64,000 nt of DNA from Avena insularis (taxonomy: Eukaryota; Streptophyta; Magnoliopsida; Poales; Poaceae), in the NCBI GenBank assembly GCA_023614405.1, contig CM042697.1:304452323-304516322 (forward strand), written 5' to 3'. Position 1 is the first letter of the stretch; every line of letters starts with the position of its first letter. This document shows positions 56,606 to 64,000 of the stretch, piece by piece. Under the pieces are notes generated by a model. It saw only the letters and a program-made list of their open reading frames with translations. It did no database searches and was not told the DNA's origin. A program made the position numbers and the translations under genes.

Positions 56606-57563
56606 TGTTGATTCTAGTCGACCAAGGTTTTAAGAGATGAAACAAGAACTAGTTCTATTTGTACTAGTATTGTGTTTTAGTGTCTGTATTGCTGAATCGC
56701 TCACATTGAAATCCATCATACACACGTTTCTTCTAATGAGAGGATGATATGTGGGTCCAGATGCGTGATTAAATGGCAGCGCAATCAAGTTCGGAATAGG
56801 GTAGCGGGAGCGAAGGAAAAAATTCCATCATGCTGGTCCTGTGCCATCGATCCTTCTAGACCAACACTGCAGGCGACGAGGCAACTCCATGGCATGTCCA
56901 TAACTTTGGTCATTGAAATTGTTACAAATCCATGATTATTTTTTATGGGTAATCAGTTTAAAAATTAATATACAATCTAACGACCTCGAATCAGGTCGAC
57001 ACCACACATCACATACCCGTAACAAGTACCAGACATAAATAAATTTCAATGAAAATTCAAGAAACGACGTTACTATGCCACCTCCTCTCTGCTCCTATTA
57101 TTATTGTTCAATCTCGCGCTGCACTAAACAATAGTTGATGAGGACAAAAACAAAAATGATCAAAATGCGATGTAAATCTAGTTTCAAGCTTACCTTTCAT
57201 ACGGAGAATCGTACATAGAGAAAATTGACAGGGATTTATTGTTTCCCTTGCAGTTGGTCGAAAGATCCTCAAGAACATCCTCCATCACCCTAGCAACTTC
57301 TTCATATTCAAAATCGACTCCATTATTATCGTTTCCCTTCCCGCTTACCCTTTTGTTTCTTTTCGCCCCCTATACCTGCCGGCACATCCACATCCTCAGC
57401 TAATTGCTGCTTACCAACATTTCCCTCCACATGTGCATCACCATTTTCCTTCACATGCAACACTTCCTCCATGTCATCTCGCTACGCTTCCTCCAGTTCT
57501 GCCTAAGAAGCCTCATCTTGTTCCTATGTGATGTGAACGGGGACAAGTTCAGCATCTCTGAAA
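56606..57563. other. Intergenic, with one duplicated fragment
   Basis: No complete gene is seen. 56834-56881 nearly repeats 61430-61477 (about five mismatches in 48 bp) and in one frame gives SCAIDPSRPTLQAT-like residues. The rest is AT-rich. Confidence 0.5.
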
Positions 57564-60155
57564 TCACGTGGAACTGGGTTTTTGCATAGCCTCTTGATAT
57601 GCCCCAACCCTCCACACCGTATGCACTTCCGCTTCCTTCCTCCTAGTCTCGAACCTTTTGGCGGTGAAGGCTTCAGTCCTTTCCTTTATAGTCCTCCCAG
57701 GTGGCCTCCTAAGAACTGTGGTTCGAGTTTGAACCCTGGATTGACTATCTCCCAATCATTTTCATCATCAATAGGTGGTACGTTTTCTGCATAAGTTGCA
57801 GCAAACTTGTCCACAGGGAAATAGTTATGAACATAGTTCTCTATTTCAGCACCTCTACCTCTCATCTTTAAGATGAAGTGCAGTGAATGGTGGCATGGCA
57901 TACCAGTAACCTACCACTTCCTGCCTGAACAAGTCTTGTTACAATGTCTATAGTAAACCTCCGTTCAGTTTCGTGCTTGTCTTGTGCATAAACCTCAGCC
58001 AATGTATTGAAACTTCTGACGATCATTGTCTTTATCGTTCTCATTTCCCTGGTTCTTGCATTCAGTAATAAAACCACCTTTGGAATTATTTTATGGCCTA
58101 CAAATTTTCTTGCACAAATTCTCTCCCTAAAATCTATCTTCACCATTATACACTGTCTAATTGCATCTAACAAAATAACAATTGAAAGTTACTTCATGCT
58201 CCAAATCTTAGCATTGAACCTTTCTGTTAGATTATTGCAAACAAAATTCACTTTGCTTAACTCACCAAACTTGCTTTTGGCCCATAACTTGTTATGATGT
58301 TCTTCGAGGTGTTCTTTCAGCTTCGGCATGGTATACAAGTTCTGCATGTAAGAAGCATGCGTGTTTGGGGTGTACGTGTATGCCGATCACCACAAGTTTT
58401 CTTCAAAGGTCTTTCCTTTCAACTTCTTCGTGAATCTAGTAGCGAGGTGGCGCATGCATTCCCTATGCTCAACCCTAGGAAACACAACATCAACAGCATT
58501 TTGAAGCCCCTTGCATGCACCAGTGTGTATCACCAAGCCTTCATGGTGATCAATTACTGCACGTAGTCTCTGCATGAACCATGTCCATCTTTCAATCGAT
58601 TCACCCTCAAGAACAACATAGGCTACGGGAAAAATCCAATTATGTGTGTCCACATCACAAGGGTTAGCAAGCTATCCCCTGAACTTCCATGTTAAATAAG
58701 TTGCATCTGTTGCCAAGTATGGCATGCACCCGTCTACGAACCCCTTCTAGCATGCCTTCAGGCAGACAAAACATATCCTGAAGCATTTCTTATCCGCCTT
58801 CTTATACTTGACCCCCCTTGAGACCTTTTATCTTCCTTTCACCACCTCGTAATCAATGTCAACAACACTACCAGGTGATGTCTTCTCTACCTCAACTTTG
58901 AAACTATACAACATGTGAAAACTGTCAGTCCACTTGCCCTAAATGAAGTCTAGAGCCATCTCCTTCCCATCAAAGACTCTATGGTAAGGAATCAGAATAT
59001 TGAACTTTTTGCTAAGCTTAGTTCTGAGTTCAGCAGATATAATGCTACGATCCTGCCTCACCCAGTCAAGTACCTTAGCAGCAATCCACTTGGTTGTCCT
59101 GGTATAACTTTATCACTTAAAGAAATATTAGGGCAGTTGTGTTTCTTCGTGTTTACCTTGATCTGCATTCAATGGGAATAAAAATAAATCAGAGGACTCA
59201 CCAGTAGAAAAAATATGAGAATGACCAAAACTAAATGTAGCTATTGCAACCTAAAATGGGTGTCCACCCTGTATTCGAGATGCATGCAATCTCCATTTAC
59301 ACACCTTACTTTCCCTACAATGCACCCTAAATCTCTTTTGGTCACTCTTTTCAACGATAAATTCAAACCCAACTCTGATTGCATAGGTAGCAATGGATAT
59401 CTGCATTCCTCCATGGTATCAAAGACAGTCCCCTCATCAATTCTAGGGTTGTCTGTGTCAAAGTGTATCACTGGCCTGTCCTCGTCTTTGTCATTGTATG
59501 TGCATACCATTTCCCCATCCTCACATTCCTCTTCCTCATCAGTCCCATAGTCAGGCTCATAGTTCGAATCAACCAAATATTCCCTACTCTCCATCCTATC
59601 AAGGTCAGTAGCCACATCTGGATATGCTTTATCATCATCATCATCATCATCTTCGAGCACAAAATCACTCTGACCGCCACACATTTCGATGTCTTCATGC
59701 TCAACGAAAGGCTGGTCGGTTGCGCTTGGTATCAAAAACAGAGCCTGCTCTATTCGCGTTCCACACCGCCAGGTATCATTCAGGGCAGTCTCTTCCCTAG
59801 TATCTTTGTTAACATTGTGCCCAAACATTAGCACAGTCCCCGTGCCAAGGTGTTTACTCCACATCATGGCTAGAGCCTCCTCAGTTCTAACGTTGTAGAA
59901 AGTCTATGAATTTGTGTCGTACTACCTGATTACGAATTCATGATGCTAGCCAATGGGAAACTTGCCAAATTGCATGTGCAAGTCACTTAAAGTTATGTCC
60001 TCCGCATCTACTATCAGCCGATAATCAAATCCACTGGTAACTGCGATTCTATCATCAGACAAGGTTTCAATCCAACGCCCATGCCGAATCATCAAAAGAA
60101 ATCTGGATGAAGCAGACGTCCTACGGTCACCAACACAGATCCTATCCATCAACAC
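57564..60155 (-). pseudogene. Mutator-like (MULE) transposase, decayed
   Basis: On the minus strand: an N-terminal part at 60155-59946, an acidic region with DDDDDDD and the MuDR N-terminal domain (59867-59241, VFDTMEECRYPLL), then a MULE catalytic domain split by stops. CFVCLKAC-type and MPYLATDATYL precede NWIFPVAYVVLEGESIERW (58653-58387) and HRECMRHLATRF. Next come 58173-57868, a SWIM-type zinc finger (GIPCHHSLHF, 57901) with YVHNYFPVDKFAATY, and a basic tail with a HTVWRVGAYQE knuckle relic. Terminal repeats were not identified. Many stops and shifts make it inactive. Confidence 0.82.
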
Positions 60156-60179
60156 GGGACTAGAAACACTAATTGGGAG

Positions 60180-60710
60180 ATGCAGAGATGGAATTGCAGT
60201 TTTTACCCTTCAGGGAGGATGTATGACACATTCAATGGGCTCCAGAGCACCAAAGCTTTACACCCCGTGTCCTCTTCCCCTGTTTCATGCTCCTCCATGT
60301 TCTCCATGCCTCGGCGCACAAACTCTCGCCTCCATGCCTCGGCGCGGGTGACCTTACCGTGGGGCAATCTGGGCGCACGCCGTGAGCGGCAAAGACGATC
60401 CATCCTACATACCGTAGGCGGCCACACCACGGCAGTGTGCATCCATCTACACTCAGCTTGTTGGAGTGTTCGACGGCTGGAGCCGACAACGGGCAACAGC
60501 TCAGCGACGGAATTCAGGTTCAGATTCACAGGGACCTACGATCCCTGGAACGAGAAGCCGGAGTTCACCTTCGAAGAAATCGTTGTGGCGGCGTGGCTAT
60601 TCGTACTGGACCAGGACTGGTTCAAGTGCGTGAACTAGTGCATGAACATTGCAGATCTCGTGAAGTTTGGCGGGAAGGAAAAAATCAGTTTTGGTTGAAC
60701 GATCGCTGAA
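60180..60710 (+). other. Gene-like GC-rich segment, unidentified
   Basis: The stretch is GC-rich and open on both strands. The plus frame ending at TAG 60636-60638 reads FRFTGTYDPWNEKPEFTFEE and VAAWLFVLDQDWF, which looks protein-like, and the minus frame 60529-60203 is also open. I do not recognise either. It may be the 5' part of the MULE or of a host gene. Confidence 0.25.
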
Positions 60711-61340
60711 CTTACGTCCTCTCAAGACAATTGGCTAGCCAACTTTTATGGCGGAGATCTGCAGTTTCTTCAGTGTAGAATAGTTAAGTTCAGAGACTAA
60801 CTCTGTAAAATGCCTTTTGTAGAGGCAATAGCCCGCTTTTGTGTAGCTATCCCATATTATAGTATGGAACTAGTTCGAAAGTAATCAAATACTATCAAGA
60901 TGTCTATATTTATTCAATTACTACCGGCGGTTGAATTCAGATTACTGTCATACTTATCCGAGGAGACAAGATTCAGACAACATTTTATGAGTTGATCTTT
61001 GGTGGTTTATTCATGCAAGTTCCATGCAGAATCACGCACCATCGTACAAATATATGTAAAAATTGTTCGAGGCATACAAACCAGCAGCATTTCGTGCCTT
61101 TTGGATCGCTCACCAGCAGCATTTTCTCGGCAATGGTGACATTGATCATTGCTATCCCACCCTATTTTCAGGAGGCAAACCTTGGTTATGCACACAAATT
61201 CATTAGCCACACAAACTACAAATTATTAGCCACACGTACTACGATATCATTAGCCACACATACTACAGCAGTTCAAACTATTACATAAGGCGTATTATGT
61301 GCTCGGCCCTCAAGTCAGCAATCTTTTAGATTCACTAAAC
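60711..61340. other. No gene seen; short ATTAGCCACACA repeats
   Basis: AT-rich DNA. Between 61200 and 61275 there are four near-copies of an ATTAGCCACACAnACTAC unit of about 23 bp. Confidence 0.5.
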
Positions 61341-61373
61341 CTCTGTCTTCACTCGAGGGAAATCAGAACCACC

Positions 61374-61954
61374 AGCTTGTCCATGCCCGGTCCCCCAACG
61401 AAGCTGTGCGCTCCGTCGCAGAAAGGTGGTGGTCCTGTGCCATTGATCCGTCCAGGCCAACACTGCAGGCGACAAGGACGCTTTCTGGCCGCCTCGCCAG
61501 GGTCCTGAATGCCATGTACCAGATCAAGAACCTCCTCTAGGTGGATGATCACCGGGTGCTTCTAGCAAAGTTGTCCTCTTGCCCTGCTTTGAATCTCCAC
61601 ATTGTACATCTTAGGAACGGTGTCTGGATCTTTCAGCCACGCCTTTACCTCGATGATCCATCTATCGCTCGGTGGCACAATCTCCACCAGCTATCCACCA
61701 AGGCTATTGACAACCTGATTAAGGGCCTCCGATTCCCAAGGATGCAAAGGGAGGCCGTCAAAGCCGAGTTTAGAGAAGAACCGAAGCTGCCACAAGTGAT
61801 CGTCCCACCCACAGGTGCGATGCCAACGCAAGAAGCTCATATTATCCCCCACAGCACTCTAAAGAATGAGAAGAATGTAGAACGCACTCGATGTCTAAGC
61901 TGTGGGCGAACCGGACGAATAAACCAAATGGTGGCGCGCATACCTCAATATTGA
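61374..61954 (+). pseudogene. Unidentified gene fragment with internal stop
   Basis: One plus frame runs HARSPNEAVRSVAERWWSCA, then RLARVLNAMYQIKNLL, a TAG near 61538, and VDDHRVLLAKLSSCPALNLH to QVIVPPTG, ending at TGA 61952. A minus frame (61552-61349) is also open, so the strand is uncertain. The 48-bp core is repeated at 56834. No family is recognised. Confidence 0.35.
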
Positions 61955-61979
61955 CAACTTTTCATCTGATCCCAAAATG

Positions 61980-62760
61980 ATACCTGAAAGCCGAGAGCAA
62001 GTCTTCCGGTGACACAACGGGACGCGTGCCCAGCATGGTGGCCATGAGAGCATTGTCGTTGAACTCCTCTGCCAGGGGTACCTAGCCTGGGCTGCGCGAA
62101 AGCATGGAGCCCCCCGAGTCCGGTCGCCGGCCCGAATTGCCCAATCGGACACGCTCCACCATGCGAGAAGGTCTGGGCAGCGGCGAGAGGCTAGGCTAGG
62201 GACGCGAAGCTCCAACACACCGACTAGGAAAAACGAGGCGATCTTCAATTAAGGTCGTGGGAGGTTGACCGGCCATGGCGGGGATGCAAGGAGAGCAACG
62301 ACGAGCTCTGATTTGTAGACCAGTAGCCAGAGCTAAGAAAGGTAATGGAGAGGGGAATAATAGGGGAGAAGAGCAGAGTAGAGAAGATGATCTAGTCCTC
62401 GCAGGGGTAAACCAGTCCACGACCGCAAAGGATAACGGGAAATACTGACGGGTCAATGCAAGAAGAGTTGACCTAACGGCGGGATTTGAGTTCAACCATT
62501 TTTTAACTGGTTCAAATGATCGTTTGGCCGTTATATTTGTATTTACCCCCATTTGGCCCCTCTCGACAATTGCCGAAGCTACTATAGCCCTTCCGCGAGA
62601 TTACACGCAACTTGGAGCCCGCGTTTCCTAGCATCTGAACTTTCGGGTCGCATGTTAAAATTCTCAAGCAAAATGAGTTATTACACTCATAGATAGTGAT
62701 AAGAGTATACAAACAAATTAAGATACTACCTCTAATGTTTCTCCTACTTAGGTCAATAGG
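61980..62760 (-). other. Possible first exon of a decayed minus-strand gene
   Basis: A minus-strand ATG at 62273 opens MAGQPPTTLIEDRLVF and stops after about 26 residues. GC-rich sequence continues to 61980. The start is loosely F-box-like, but this is too weak to name. Nothing else is seen up to 62760. Confidence 0.2.
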
Positions 62761-62769
62761 TGCCGTTGC

Positions 62770-63780
62770 AGGAACTGGGGCTGGTGTCAGCGCCAGCAGC
62801 TTGATGTTGGCACCCTTCTAGAAGCAGACTGCACGCGTGGTAAGAGTCATACGATTAGAAGACAATGGTTCAGAATAGTTAGTCGCAAGAAAGTCATCAG
62901 AGTTTGTGATGAGTACATAAGAAAATTAATTAGTACTACCTCTGTTCTTGAAACTTTGGTCTACAGTTGTACGATGGCTTGTAAGTATCTTCCCATGCTT
63001 TCTAAAATCGAGTGCTACCTCGTCCCCCTACTTCAGACCATTCTCACGAACATACTTGGACCAAACCCGACCACCCAAATAGGTGGTGGCCATCGTCAGT
63101 GAGACATCCACATCATATAGTTACCGCAAGACTTTTGGGTCCTCGGTATACAGAGTTAGAAACTTGTCGTTTCCGAACAGCTTGTTTATAATGGGGTGAG
63201 AGACACAAGGGACAGCCTTCATGAGAAAATTTATAGACAAGTAAGACGACAACAAGAAAAGTGAGATACAAGATATTACATCAAGTCGTTCTAAACCACT
63301 TGGAATCCATACCTGATACCATGGGTACCCTTCGCGAAGGGTGGCCATCAACCATTTTACTTCCATCTACCTTTGGAAGGGCATACATGCCCCCCCTTTC
63401 AATCCACAAGCTTGACAAGAGGACGGTAGAAGAACGGGATGAGCATCTGGTGCGTGGTACTGAATGAAGTTAAGTGGAAAGGTTAAATTATGTAAATATA
63501 ATAATATCAGACAAACTCATTGCTTGAAAAGCAAACAACTTTGATGTTTGTGAACTTCTGATGAGCGTAAAGATAAATACAGCTGATAACAATAGAACGG
63601 AAAATGATAATATATGAAGTTGTGGATTTCCAAATTATACCCACTTCTTAGAGAGGCCAGTGCCAACCTAGGTATTGTGTTTGCGCTTCCTCGTCGTGTA
63701 GACAATGTCCGCTTTTGGTGGGGTATGAGAAATCTACTAGCGTCTACAGCAGCCTCAGCCTCCGCAATAGCACCTTCAAT
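62770..63780 (-). pseudogene. B3-like or uncharacterised plant protein, exons broken
   Basis: Minus-strand pieces appear in order. 63780-63640 reads EGAIAEAEAAVDASRFL with a basic TRRGSANT stretch. 63367-63121 reads YQVWIPSGLER, then an intron-like break and VSHPIINKLFGNDKFLTLYT. 63120-62940 reads DVDVSLTMATTYLGGRVWSK and GDEVALDFRKHGK. 62860-62740 reads NIKLLALTPAPVPATAP. The GDEV..L..R pattern near W-S-K-Y-V recalls a B3 DNA-binding domain, but this is tentative. TAG codons near 63120 and 63030 break it. The window ends upstream of its start. Confidence 0.4.
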
Positions 63781-64000
63781 TTGAGTAAATAGAAATAGAG
63801 CTCAATAGTTCAATGCAATACATAGTAGTCATATATATATGACTATGTATGAGACAGTCAGACAGATCCAGATCTGGATTCACATAAACATAGTGCCTGA
63901 CTTAATAAAATCATTCATGTTTCTGAACATATCATAAGCATGCATGACACCAAGCGGATACTAATTAAATCAGGCCGCACCATGGTAAGTGGATTAAGAA
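63781..64000. other. Window edge, no feature seen
   Basis: AT-rich sequence with a short ATATATAT run. It could be intron or upstream DNA of the preceding minus-strand gene. Confidence 0.4.

Overview
The window is repeat-dominated nuclear DNA of a grass, most likely a member of the Triticeae (wheat, barley or rye group). The evidence is nested LTR retrotransposons, large CACTA (En/Spm) DNA transposons with the termini CACTACAAG and CACTACTAGG, a Copia LTR that starts TGTTGGGAATATGCC and has an initiator-Met primer site, satellite-like arrays with a 650-660 bp period, and only a few broken host genes. No bacterial or organellar features were seen. The species cannot be fixed from the sequence alone.

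Layout. (1) 1-11741: a minus-strand Ty1/Copia element whose left end lies outside the window. A CACTA element, CACTA-1 (663-8207, target duplication CTA), is inserted in it. CACTA-1 has no transposase. It carries a tandem array of 660 bp units and a captured FD-like bZIP gene fragment. (2) 11742-38078: a plus-strand Ty3/Gypsy element of Tat type (Gypsy-1), whose gag is interrupted by the Copia element. A second CACTA (CACTA-2, 13814-26131, target duplication TTA) sits between its two RNase H regions. CACTA-2 carries a TNP2 transposase gene, a second gene ending in a Ulp1-like domain, five tandem hairpin units and a small RNase H1-type hybrid-binding ORF. The 3' part of Gypsy-1, a minus-strand gene plus LTR, is present twice in tandem. 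(3) 38079-40948: a second satellite-like array (period 650 bp) that Gypsy-1 abuts and probably entered. (4) 41015-41906: a host pseudogene. (5) 41907-55540: a full-length second Tat-type Gypsy element (Gypsy-2) with both LTRs, gag-pol on the plus strand and an antisense gene between pol and the 3' LTR. (6) 55541-64000: a SINA/SIAH-like host ORF, a decayed minus-strand Mutator-like (MULE) transposase and several gene fragments, including a possible B3-like one.

Order of events inferred from nesting: satellite B, then Gypsy-1, then Copia and CACTA-2 into Gypsy-1, then CACTA-1 into Copia. Nearly all element genes carry stops or frameshifts, so they are relics. The most unusual signals are structural. 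The five CACTA-2 hairpins show compensatory base changes, both CACTA-2 genes have a related leader hairpin, and unrelated Gypsy elements share the layout of hairpin-bearing minisatellites in their antisense genes.
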